The notes under the pieces are model-generated. The model was not told the origin of the DNA and ran no database searches. It worked only from the letters and a program-made list of their open reading frames with translations. DNA of 59,700 bases from positions 1-59,700 of the forward strand of contig JALEKY010000015.1 in NCBI GenBank assembly GCA_022768945.1. Direction: 5' to 3'. Below, piece by piece: positions 34,899 through 42,535 of this stretch; the first letter of the stretch is position 1; the number at the start of each line of letters is the position of its first letter. The stretch comes from Christensenellaceae bacterium (GTDB lineage: Bacteria > Bacillota > Clostridia > Christensenellales > Borkfalkiaceae). The position numbers and the translations under genes are program-made.

Positions 34899-35918
34899 TT
34901 AATCCTCGTATATTATTCTCGACCGTTTCGTAAGCGAACAAAGCACCTCGTACGAAATGGTTCGTTCTTTATCCGAAACAATATCAGCATTTTCAAAAAC
35001 GCATATATAATCTGCATTTTTATCGTTTTTTACGGCACACATATCCATACATTTGTTATTTATCGTGTCTATTTCTCTTCGCCTTAACCCGTCCGCATAG
35101 CCTGCTCGAACAATCGCGATTTTACACTCGCCGGCAAGCTTGTAGTTACCGTATAATATCCCCTCGCCTTTATCGAGTGAACGCTCTTTTATTACTTTTC
35201 CGTATATCTTCAATATAGGCTGCACAGGCGCGACGTCCGATTTAAACGGTTTATATCCGTACATCAAAAGTCCGGGGCGAACCATATCGAGAGAATATCT
35301 CGACGAGTTCAAAATACCGCCGCTTGCGGCAATATGAAATATACAACTCGGAAAAAACTTCTTTACTCTCTCCCTTGCAATCATAAATTCCGCGAATTGT
35401 TTTTCCGTGCGGCTTATACATTCGGGATCGGCAAAATGAGAATAACAGCCTGTAACGCAAACGTTCTTAAGCCTCGATATTATGCCGCAAATTTTTTCGG
35501 CATCTTCCACTCGAAATCCGAGCCTGTGCATGCCTGTATCGACTTTCAGATGTACTTTTGCCGAAAGCGAATTCTTTTTGCAAACGTCGTTAATTTTTAT
35601 TGCGTCGGTAATGCAATCGACGGTCAGCGTTAAATCGTATAAAACCGCTCGCTCTATGCTTTCGTAATCGACGGGTATCAATACCAAAATAGGTTTTTCT
35701 ATGCCCGAAAGTCTTAATTCAACCCCTTCTTCGACAAGCGCAACCGCGAAATAATCGACATAAGGCTCCGCTATCGAAGCAATACCGACCGCGCCGTGAC
35801 CGTACGCGTCGGCTTTTACAACCGCGCATATTTTATCGCATCGAGCGACGTTTTTGATTATTTCTATATTGTTAAGCAGCTTTCGCGAATTAACTACGGC
35901 TATATTATACAGAGAAAT
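34899..35918 (-). CDS. alr: Alanine racemase, probable AUU start codon
   Basis: A fold-type III PLP enzyme producing D-alanine for peptidoglycan. The PLP lysine lies in AVVKADAYGHG (Lys35 in my numbering) and the second catalytic tyrosine in RAGYADGLRR; the C-terminal beta domain ends with EVLCSLTKRSRIIYED. No ATG, GTG or TTG fits the N-terminus: the GTG at 35925-35927 lies inside the purine tract itself. A GGGGGTGG Shine-Dalgarno-like tract (pairing with the anti-SD via G-U pairs) is 5 bases before ATT (35916-35918), giving 339 residues beginning (M)SLYNIAVV. A TTG at 35984 would add 22 unlikely residues. The start remains inference; the gene itself is certain. Confidence 0.9.
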   Translation of the reverse strand: MSLYNIAVVNSRKLLNNIEIIKNVARCDKICAVVKADAYGHGAVGIASIAEPYVDYFAVALVEEGVELRLSGIEKPILVLIPVDYESIERAVLYDLTLTVDCITDAIKINDVCKKNSLSAKVHLKVDTGMHRLGFRVEDAEKICGIISRLKNVCVTGCYSHFADPECISRTEKQFAEFMIARERVKKFFPSCIFHIAASGGILNSSRYSLDMVRPGLLMYGYKPFKSDVAPVQPILKIYGKVIKERSLDKGEGILYGNYKLAGECKIAIVRAGYADGLRRREIDTINNKCMDMCAVKNDKNADYICVFENADIVSDKERTISYEVLCSLTKRSRIIYED

Positions 35919-36010
35919 AAAAACCACCCCCCGAATATAATATGCCAAAAACGCGCCGGCGGATACCGAAAAAAGCCCCGTCAAAAAAGAAGAAATGACT
36001 CTTTTTGAAA

Positions 36011-37561
36011 TTATTCTTTCGACTTCGCGTCGAGTATCATGTCGCAGATTTCTCCTGCAAAATCTTCTTCGTGGCTCACAAGGATAACCGCGCCGTCGTA
36101 TTTTTTCAAAGCTTCTTTAAGTTTTTCCTTTGCCCGAACGTCGAGATGATTTGTCGGTTCGTCGAGAATAAGCATATTAGACGACGAATTATTGACGCAC
36201 GCAAGCTTTATTCTTACTTGCTCCCCGCCGGACAAACTCGAAATAGGTCGGGTTGCAAGTTCTCCTTTCAGTCCCACTTTAGCAAGCTCGGAACGAACTT
36301 CTTTAAAATTCAACCTCGGAAATCTTTCCTGAAAATATTTAGACGCGGAATCTTCCGGATTCGGAAACTGCAATTCCTGCTCCACATAGCAAATTCTCGT
36401 CGCAATATGAAAGGAAAAACTGCCCGACAAAGCGGGAATTTTCCGCATAAGCGTCTTTAGAAGCGTGGATTTACCCACACCGTTCGTGCCTCTTACCCAA
36501 AGTTTGTTTTTAGAAGACATATGGAAAGATATAGGCGGCAAAAGCGATTTTTCGTATCCGATTTCAAGGTTTTTAACCACAAGAAAATCTTTTGAATTGA
36601 GATCGTCGTAAGGAAAGGAAAAATCCGCGTCGAGAACGGAAACGGGCTTTTGCATAACCACCATTTTTTCGAGCATTTTCTTTCTCGCGTTCGCCATACC
36701 CGCGGTAGCCGCCCTCGTTTTGTTCCGGTCAATAAAGTCCTGCATCTTCTTGATTTCGGCTTGTTGACGAGCATAGTCTTCCTCGTACTGCTTCGAAATC
36801 ATCTCTCTCTGAAGCAAAAACTTATCGTAATTCCCGGTGAATTTACGAATATTTCCGTTTTCTATATTGACAATATACTGTGAAACGTTATTCAGGAATT
36901 TAACGTCGTGAGAAATAACGAGAAACGTCTTTTTGAAGGAATTCAGATATTTCGTAAGCCAATCTATGTGCTCGATATCGAGAAAGTTCGTCGGCTCGTC
37001 GAGAAGCATTATATCGAGATCCTGCAAAAGAAGCTTTGAAAGCATAAGTTTCGCCCTTTGCCCGCCGCTTAAGGTAGATATAAGCTTATCGTAACCGATT
37101 GCGCCGACGCCTAAACCGTTCGCTACTTTTTTAATCTGCGAATCTATATCGTAAAAATGCTTTTCCGTAAGCTCGTCCTGAATTCTCGAACTCTTGTTTA
37201 TCAACTTATCAAGTTCGTCCGCATCCGAAACCTCGCCCATTTTCGCATATATATCCTCAAGTTTTTCGTTTAGTTCGAACAAATACGAAAATGCGTCCTG
37301 AAGGTATTCCATTACCGTGAGCGAACCGTCGAGAGTAGCGTATTGATCGAGATAACCGCGGCGAATTCCGCTGAGCCAGTTCACCTCTCCTTCGTCCCAC
37401 GATAAATTACCGGCTATGATATTGATAAACGTACTTTTTCCCGCGCCGTTCAAGCCCACAACGCCGATATGCTCGCCGTTGTTTACCGTTAAATTCGCGG
37501 AATTGAATATATATCTTTCGTCGTAAAATTGCGTTAAATTCTTAATTTCAAGCACACTCAT
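36011..37561 (-). CDS. ABC-F family ATPase
   Basis: A 516-residue soluble protein with two ABC domains and no membrane segments. First domain: Walker A VGLNGAGKST (35-44), signature LSGGQRAKLMLSKLL, Walker B IMLLDEPTNFLDIEH. An interdomain helical linker (about 235-315, rich in Lys, Arg, Met and Gln) follows, then a second domain with GTNGVGKSTL, LSGGEQVRIKLA and LILDEPTNHLD. ABC-F proteins act on ribosomes, as housekeeping translation factors or antibiotic protection proteins; the linker gives no clear hint. It resembles the YbiT/YkpA group. It has its own promoter. Confidence 0.93.
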   Translation of the reverse strand: MSVLEIKNLTQFYDERYIFNSANLTVNNGEHIGVVGLNGAGKSTFINIIAGNLSWDEGEVNWLSGIRRGYLDQYATLDGSLTVMEYLQDAFSYLFELNEKLEDIYAKMGEVSDADELDKLINKSSRIQDELTEKHFYDIDSQIKKVANGLGVGAIGYDKLISTLSGGQRAKLMLSKLLLQDLDIMLLDEPTNFLDIEHIDWLTKYLNSFKKTFLVISHDVKFLNNVSQYIVNIENGNIRKFTGNYDKFLLQREMISKQYEEDYARQQAEIKKMQDFIDRNKTRAATAGMANARKKMLEKMVVMQKPVSVLDADFSFPYDDLNSKDFLVVKNLEIGYEKSLLPPISFHMSSKNKLWVRGTNGVGKSTLLKTLMRKIPALSGSFSFHIATRICYVEQELQFPNPEDSASKYFQERFPRLNFKEVRSELAKVGLKGELATRPISSLSGGEQVRIKLACVNNSSSNMLILDEPTNHLDVRAKEKLKEALKKYDGAVILVSHEEDFAGEICDMILDAKSKE

Positions 37562-37597
37562 GGTATTTTCCGTAAAAGTTTTATATTTTCTTATAAG

Positions 37598-37625
37598 ATT
37601 ATACCATTTTTTTATAAAAATTCAA
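37598..37625 (-). promoter_or_regulatory. Promoter of the ABC-F gene
   Basis: TTGAAT (37620-37625), a 16-base spacer and extended -10 TGGTATAAT (TATAAT at 37598-37603), 36 bases before the start codon. Divergent from the promoter at 37644-37672. Confidence 0.75.
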
Positions 37626-37643
37626 AATTTTATTGCGCAGTAA

Positions 37644-37672
37644 TTGAAAAAACAATATAAAAATGATACAAT
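37644..37672 (+). promoter_or_regulatory. Promoter of the PH-domain protein gene
   Basis: TTGAAA (37644-37649), a 17-base spacer and extended -10 TGATACAAT (TACAAT at 37667-37672), 31 bases before the ATG; AAGGA lies between. Confidence 0.75.
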
Positions 37673-37703
37673 AGAAAAAAGCAATTCAAGGATTTGATAA
37701 AAA

Positions 37704-38171
37704 ATGGAAAAATTTAAGTTCAAATACGCAACTTATCACTATATTTTGTTAGTAGCAGGGTTACTGCTTTCGGTCGGTTGCATCGTTTACAACGTAGTAA
37801 ATCTGTTGACCGCAATCAACAAAGATTTAATCACGGCTTATAAAATCATTACGTTTTCGGTAGTCGTTATCGTTTCGGTAGCCGCTATAGTCATTTTCGT
37901 ATCGATGTTGATTTCGTCCTGCTACGTATTGGACGACAAAGGCGTTTCGATAAAATTCGGCGTAATAAAAACGTTTATAGAATACAAGAAAATCAAACAA
38001 GTCGTCCTATTTGCTTCAAACAATAAACTTACGATATTTTTATCGGACGAAACGTTTGACAATATAGTAATCGACAGAAACGAATATCAGGCGTTTGTAA
38101 AGGCTCTTTTAGACAAAAATTCCAAAATCGTATATCTCGACAATTACGAGGACGAAACGGAAAAAGAATAA
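37704..38171 (+). CDS. Small membrane protein with bacterial PH-like domain
   Basis: A 155-residue protein. Two membrane helices (about residues 13-36 and 45-72) are followed by a cytosolic or surface domain (YVLDDKGVSIKFGVIKTFIEYKKIKQVVLF...) that reads like a bPH domain: alternating strands and a final helix (YQAFVKALLDK). The tail is acidic. Function unknown. It is one of the few plus-strand genes here, with its own promoter and a terminator shared with the convergent GNAT gene. The 188-residue protein at 41.8-42.4 kb has a comparable plan, but they are not obviously close relatives. Confidence 0.75.
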   Translation: MEKFKFKYATYHYILLVAGLLLSVGCIVYNVVNLLTAINKDLITAYKIITFSVVVIVSVAAIVIFVSMLISSCYVLDDKGVSIKFGVIKTFIEYKKIKQVVLFASNNKLTIFLSDETFDNIVIDRNEYQAFVKALLDKNSKIVYLDNYEDETEKE

Positions 38172-38194
38172 ACGACCTTTTCAGATTTTTAAAG

Positions 38195-38231
38195 AAGCTC
38201 GGAAGAAACTATTTCTCCCGAGCTTTTATTT
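38195..38231. terminator. Bidirectional terminator
   Basis: An 8-bp stem AAGCTCGG/CCGAGCTT (38195-38202 with 38218-38225), with T-rich sequence (TTATTTTTTC) on the plus side and A-rich sequence before it. It serves the plus-strand PH-domain gene and the minus-strand GNAT gene, which ends at 38238. Confidence 0.85.
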
Positions 38232-38237
38232 TTTCAA

Positions 38238-39347
38238 TTATAGACTTTTTATGTAAGTGCAGCGTTTTTTGATTTCGCTGTAATCGAAGTGGCTGAATTG
38301 AGCCCTTATATCCGAATTTGTAGTGAGCATCGGATTAGTTTCTATCTCTTTTATCCCCGATTCTAAAACGTTGTCAAAAATTCTGTCGATAATCATTATC
38401 GATACGCCGAGTTTCTGATAATCGGGGCGTACGCCTATAAGCGCGCATTCAAGCTCCTTAGGCTCTTTTATCGCTTTAAGCAAATCGAGCGATATGTGTC
38501 CTCTCGACTTGATAAGAGTTTCCGCAATGGAAGGAATAATTATACCGAATGCGACAAGCTCGTCTTTTTCGTTCAGTATCGCGCTGAAATAACGAGGATT
38601 TATTATCGTGGCGAATTGCGACATTACGTTTTTCTTCTCCTCGCCCTCTATATCCACGAAATTATCGAGTTTGCGATAACATTGGTTATATACTTCGAAA
38701 AACTCGTCTCTGTAAGTTTTTACGAATTTTTTAAAACTCATTTCGTCCATCGCTTCTCTGAGGTTAAATTTCTTGGAGAGCAACGAGGCGAGTTTATGTA
38801 TTCTTTTGTCTTTTTTCTCGGTGCGTATCAAAAATTCCGACCATTCGGATTCTTTGAAGTACCCCGCGTTTAACAAATGTTTTTCATAGTAAGGGAAATT
38901 ATAGTTCGTTGCATATGTAGCTCGTCTGTCAAATCCCCAGGTTAAAAGCCCCTCTCTGTCAGTGTCGTTAAAGCCCCACGGTCCGTGAACGGTAACCATT
39001 CCCTTTTCTCTGCCGAAGTTTTCAACGGCTTCGAGAAGTTTTGAAGAAACTTCTTCGTCGTCGATAAAATCAAAACGAGAAATTCTTATTCTGTTTTTGT
39101 TATAAATCTCGTTTGCTTTGTTATGTATAATTCCCGCAATTCTTCCGACGATTTTTCCGTCTTTATATGCGAGAAAGCATTTTATATCGCAATATTGAGC
39201 GTTAAAATTTTTTTTAGGGTTAGTCATATTAACCTCGTCGCCGTAAAGCGACGGAACGTAATACTTGCAATCGGAATATAATTCACATGGAAAATTTGCG
39301 AATTTTTTCATTTGCGAATGCGTAGTTACTTCGATAATTTCTACCAT
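38238..39347 (-). CDS. GNAT-fold N-acyltransferase-like protein
   Basis: A 369-residue protein. The middle shows FLAYKDGKIVGRIAGIIHNKANE and FDFIDDEEVSSKLLEAVENFGREKGMVTVHGPWGFNDTDREGLL, which resembles the first acyl-CoA N-acyltransferase half of YghO-like proteins; the C-terminal half (ALIGVRPDYQKLGVSIMIIDRIFDNVLESGIKEIETNPML) has the V-x-P-x-Y-x-x-x-G acetyl-CoA-binding pattern of GNAT enzymes in a variant form. Substrate unknown. The ribosome binding site GAGG is formed by the end of the upstream 44-residue gene, so the two are coupled. Last gene before the terminator at 38195. Confidence 0.75.
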   Translation of the reverse strand: MVEIIEVTTHSQMKKFANFPCELYSDCKYYVPSLYGDEVNMTNPKKNFNAQYCDIKCFLAYKDGKIVGRIAGIIHNKANEIYNKNRIRISRFDFIDDEEVSSKLLEAVENFGREKGMVTVHGPWGFNDTDREGLLTWGFDRRATYATNYNFPYYEKHLLNAGYFKESEWSEFLIRTEKKDKRIHKLASLLSKKFNLREAMDEMSFKKFVKTYRDEFFEVYNQCYRKLDNFVDIEGEEKKNVMSQFATIINPRYFSAILNEKDELVAFGIIIPSIAETLIKSRGHISLDLLKAIKEPKELECALIGVRPDYQKLGVSIMIIDRIFDNVLESGIKEIETNPMLTTNSDIRAQFSHFDYSEIKKRCTYIKSL

Positions 39348-39354
39348 ATTTACC

Positions 39355-39489
39355 TCACGTGCCTATGTTCCCGTGGTCCTGCCCGTTGTCTGTCGGCTTG
39401 ACTGGCGTTTCGTCTTTAAGACTCATTATATAATTTCCGTAATCGACCTCGGAAAGTTTCTTTACTTTATTCTTCTTTTTTTTACTCAC
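39355..39489 (-). CDS. Small hypothetical protein, 44 residues
   Basis: A GTG-initiated frame with GGAGG 8 bases upstream. The product begins MSKKKKNKVKKLSEVDYGN, continues YIMSLKDE and ends TDNGQDHGNIGT: a lysine-rich N-terminus, a short possible helix and a polar tail. Its TGA stop is part of TGAGGTAAATATG, which gives the following GNAT gene its ribosome binding site. The good initiation signal and the coupling argue that it is translated. I do not recognise the family; role unknown. Confidence 0.6.
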   Translation of the reverse strand: MSKKKKNKVKKLSEVDYGNYIMSLKDETPVKPTDNGQDHGNIGT

Positions 39490-39566
39490 GGAAAAAACCT
39501 CCATAATTGTTTCTACAAAAGATTTTTCCCAAAAAAGAAGTATATATTCCCCTTTTGCAAGCTTTT

Positions 39567-40724
39567 TTAGCCGAGTTTGATAACCTGAACGTTTTTAAGA
39601 GCTTCTTCTATAAGCGGCTCGACGTCCAACTTGCTCTCCGCTTCTATTACTCGTTCCGGCTTTGGGCGAATGAGCGGATATTTCGGCAAGAACACCGTGC
39701 AGCAGTCCTCATAAGGCAAAATCGAAGTTTCGTATGTGCCGATTTTCCTCGAAATTTCTATTATTTCAAGCTTGTCAAACCCGATAAGCGGTCTTAAAAC
39801 GGGCATTTTTACAACAGCGTTGGAAGTCGTTATGCTTTCGATAGTCTGGCTTGCCACTTGACCAAGACTTTCGCCCGTAATAAGCGCCTGAGAGCCGACT
39901 TTTTCGGAAATCCTTTCGGCTATCCTGAACATAAACCTACGCATAAGCGTAATCATCATCTCTTCAGGGCACTTTTCGTGTATAGCTTCCTGAATATGAG
40001 TAAACGGAACAACGTGCAGATCTATTTCGCCGGCGTACCCGGAGACGATTTTAGTAAGGTCTATAACCTTCTGTTTTGCAGCTTCCCCCGTATACGGAAA
40101 ACTGTGGAAATGCACAGCTACGAGCTTCATACCTCTTTTAGCCATCATAAACGCGGCGACGGGGCTGTCTATACCGCCGGAAATCATTATAGTGCCTTTT
40201 CCGCTACTGCCGACGGGCATACCGCCTATGCCTTTTACCGTATCCGCAAACAGATAGGTGTTGCCGTCCTCCCTGAGGTCTATATTGCATATATGCTCGG
40301 GCGCGGTTACGTTAACCGTAAGCATAGGATTGCTCTCGAGAATATCTCCGCCTATATCGCGGCTTATTTCTATCGAATTTTTAGGATATTTTTTATCCGC
40401 TCTGTTCGTTTCTACTTTGAAAGTACCCTGTTTGTCTTTCATTATAAACTTAGCGCAGTCGGAAATTTCCTTTTCGTCCGTTTTAACCTCGTATCCGAGA
40501 GAAAGAGAATGAATTCCTGCGACTTTGCCGAGTTTATCCTTAATCGAAGGATAGTCAGCCTCTTTGAAGTTCTTTACGAGATACCTGCTCTGAGCGCGTT
40601 CTATCGTGCATTCCGTATCGGATAAAGACTTTCTTATATTCTTTTCGAGAAGACTTTCGAAATAGTTTCTGTTTTTTCCTTTAAGGTGTATTTCGCAGTA
40701 GCGAATTATAATTATTCTTTCCAT
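39567..40724 (-). CDS. thiI: ThiI, tRNA 4-thiouridine synthetase
   Basis: A 385-residue adenylating sulfurtransferase that makes s4U8 in tRNA and can contribute sulfur to thiamine synthesis. N-terminal ferredoxin-like segment (about 1-60, RYCEIHLKGKNRNYFE), THUMP domain (about 60-165), PP-loop ATPase with MISGGIDSPVAAFMMAKRG, and the catalytic-cysteine region near LPYEDCCTVFLPKYP. There is no C-terminal rhodanese domain, as in Bacillus, where sulfur comes directly from a dedicated cysteine desulfurase. Exactly such a gene ends 1 base upstream. Confidence 0.95.
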   Translation of the reverse strand: MERIIIIRYCEIHLKGKNRNYFESLLEKNIRKSLSDTECTIERAQSRYLVKNFKEADYPSIKDKLGKVAGIHSLSLGYEVKTDEKEISDCAKFIMKDKQGTFKVETNRADKKYPKNSIEISRDIGGDILESNPMLTVNVTAPEHICNIDLREDGNTYLFADTVKGIGGMPVGSSGKGTIMISGGIDSPVAAFMMAKRGMKLVAVHFHSFPYTGEAAKQKVIDLTKIVSGYAGEIDLHVVPFTHIQEAIHEKCPEEMMITLMRRFMFRIAERISEKVGSQALITGESLGQVASQTIESITTSNAVVKMPVLRPLIGFDKLEIIEISRKIGTYETSILPYEDCCTVFLPKYPLIRPKPERVIEAESKLDVEPLIEEALKNVQVIKLG

Positions 40725-40725
40725 A

Positions 40726-41835
40726 TTATTTCATTATTTTTCTAAGATTTTGCGTTGCCGAATTTATCGCTTCAGCCGCGGTCAAAACCTCTTTTTCCGT
40801 AGTGTCGGACGCAAAACTTATCCTGAGAACGCCCTCGAGAACGCCGGAAGAATACCCGCATTCTTTCAACACTCTGCTGTAGTGATTCCTCGAAGAGCAA
40901 GCGGAACCGGTACCGACGATAATGTCCTTTTCTTCGAGAATATGTTGCAATACCTCTCCCTTTAACCCGTCAGCCGAAAGAGAAACAATGTACGGAGAAG
41001 CGTTTTCGCCCGAAATCACGGTTACGCCGTCGAGCTTACTTAAAAACGTTTTTTTCAAGCCCTTGACTTTTTCGAAATTTCCGACAACGTCCGAATACTT
41101 TAGCTCTGCCGCTTTATAGAAACACGCTATACCGAAAACGTTTTCCGTTCCGCTGCGCATTCCGTTTTCCTGACCTCCTCCGTAAATCAACGGATGAAGA
41201 CATATTTTCTTCTTTTTAATGAGCGCGCCGGTTCCCTTCATTCCGCCGATTTTATGCGCGCTTATCGAGTAATAATCGATATTATCACCGATTGTAAACG
41301 GAATTTTGCCGTAAGCCTGTACTCCGTCCGAATGAAAAATCGTCTTAGGGGCTTTTTTCTTTACCAGAGCGGCAATCGCGTTTACGTCGTTTATCGCGCC
41401 CGTTTCGTTATTGACGTGAACTACCGAAACAAACGAAGTTTTATCGTCCACGAGCGAAAGTAAATGTTCGACGTTTACGCTTCCGTCTTTATTGAGAGCT
41501 GCGAACCTCGTTTCGACTTCCCTCTGCTTAAGCGCAAGAAACGGCTCGTAAACGGCGGCATGCTCGCCCGATGTAGTTACCGCGTTTCCTCTTTTTGCGG
41601 AGGAAAATATAGCAGTGTTATCGGCTTCCGATCCGCAGGAAACGAAAACGCATTCATACCCCGAGGGAGCAATGGTTTTCGTTATATAATCGGCGGCTTC
41701 GGTCAAAAAACTCTTAAGTTTTATTCCCTGCTTGTAAAGCGCCGAAGGATTAAAATAATCTTCCGTGTACTTTAAAGCGAATTTTACGGCTTCGTCGTTC
41801 GGTTTCGTTGTAGCCGCATTGTCGAGATATATCAT
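40726..41835 (-). CDS. Cysteine desulfurase (NifS-like, partner of ThiI)
   Basis: A 369-residue PLP-dependent class V aminotransferase family enzyme that takes sulfur from cysteine. MIYLDNAATTKPNDEAV at the N-terminus, the PLP lysine in SISAHKIGGMKGTGALI, and the catalytic cysteine in IIVGTGSACSSR. The ATG at 41833-41835 overlaps the preceding gene's stop and has AAAGGAG five bases upstream. Position immediately before thiI corresponds to nifZ-thiI of Bacillus, so it is very likely the dedicated sulfur donor rather than a general Fe-S cluster enzyme. Confidence 0.93.
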   Translation of the reverse strand: MIYLDNAATTKPNDEAVKFALKYTEDYFNPSALYKQGIKLKSFLTEAADYITKTIAPSGYECVFVSCGSEADNTAIFSSAKRGNAVTTSGEHAAVYEPFLALKQREVETRFAALNKDGSVNVEHLLSLVDDKTSFVSVVHVNNETGAINDVNAIAALVKKKAPKTIFHSDGVQAYGKIPFTIGDNIDYYSISAHKIGGMKGTGALIKKKKICLHPLIYGGGQENGMRSGTENVFGIACFYKAAELKYSDVVGNFEKVKGLKKTFLSKLDGVTVISGENASPYIVSLSADGLKGEVLQHILEEKDIIVGTGSACSSRNHYSRVLKECGYSSGVLEGVLRISFASDTTEKEVLTAAEAINSATQNLRKIMK

Positions 41836-42401
41836 CAAAACTCCTTTTCAAGCACTTGTTTGCCCGAAAAATGAAGAATATAACTTAAAAACTTCTCCGA
41901 ACACTCGAGAATTATCAGATATTTGACGCCGTCGACGGTCGCGCCTATATAATACTTGGGCTTATCCGCCACAAACTTGTTGCTCGGCGCGAAAATCGTT
42001 TTTACGCCGGGGGCGTTTCTGAACTTTTCGTAAGTTTCGCTCTCGTATCTGCCGACGCCGTACACGTCCTTGCAGTCGAAAATAATCATTTTCTTACGTT
42101 TTTTAGTGTTGATTACCTGAATTATTCTTACGTCGCCCGTCACGAAAATGTAATCGTAGCAGTTGTAAAACTTCTTTTTAATAAAGAAGAAAAACAATCC
42201 CGAAAGGAAAAACGAAACCATTATCATGGTCGGGAAAAGCCACCAGAAATCGCCTTCCATCGGCGTAATCGTGAACATAAACACGCCTATGCCGAATACA
42301 ATGAACGAAAGCACCATCAACACCTTGTCGATAATGTAAAAAACCTTTTGTCTTTTATAGTCGTACGGAAACGCAGTTTCCTCGTATAATATTTCTTTCA
42401 T
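41835..42401 (-). CDS. Membrane protein with PH-like C-terminal domain
   Basis: A 188-residue protein. Two membrane helices (about residues 20-45 and 55-77) are followed by a strand-rich domain starting YNCYDYIFVTGDVRIIQVINTKKRKKMIIFDCKDVYGVG, which reads like a PH-type fold; similar proteins are often labelled DUF. The start at 42399-42401 has AAAGGG just upstream; an in-frame ATG 19 codons earlier lies in the promoter-proximal leader and lacks a ribosome binding site. First gene of the operon with the cysteine desulfurase and thiI, suggesting but not proving a link with tRNA thiolation. Confidence 0.7.
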   Translation of the reverse strand: MKEILYEETAFPYDYKRQKVFYIIDKVLMVLSFIVFGIGVFMFTITPMEGDFWWLFPTMIMVSFFLSGLFFFFIKKKFYNCYDYIFVTGDVRIIQVINTKKRKKMIIFDCKDVYGVGRYESETYEKFRNAPGVKTIFAPSNKFVADKPKYYIGATVDGVKYLIILECSEKFLSYILHFSGKQVLEKEF

Positions 42402-42467
42402 TTTAACCCTTTCGCTTTTTACGTTGCGATTATTAAACCGCAGCCGAAAAAGCGGCATTATTATTTG

Positions 42468-42496
42468 ATTATAACATATCGGGATTTATTTTTCAA
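42468..42496 (-). promoter_or_regulatory. Promoter of the PH-like/desulfurase/thiI operon
   Basis: TTGAAA (42491-42496), a 17-base spacer and extended -10 TGTTATAAT (TATAAT at 42468-42473). The leader then holds a small GC hairpin (CCGC...GCGG) before the start at 42401. Confidence 0.8.
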
Positions 42497-42535
42497 GCAA
42501 AATACGGCTTCGGACGTGTTTTTGCCTTATGAATT

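Noticed and set aside
36011-37561. Antibiotic-resistance ABC-F protein
   Set aside because: The interdomain linker does not show features I could tie to resistance subfamilies; a housekeeping role is equally likely.
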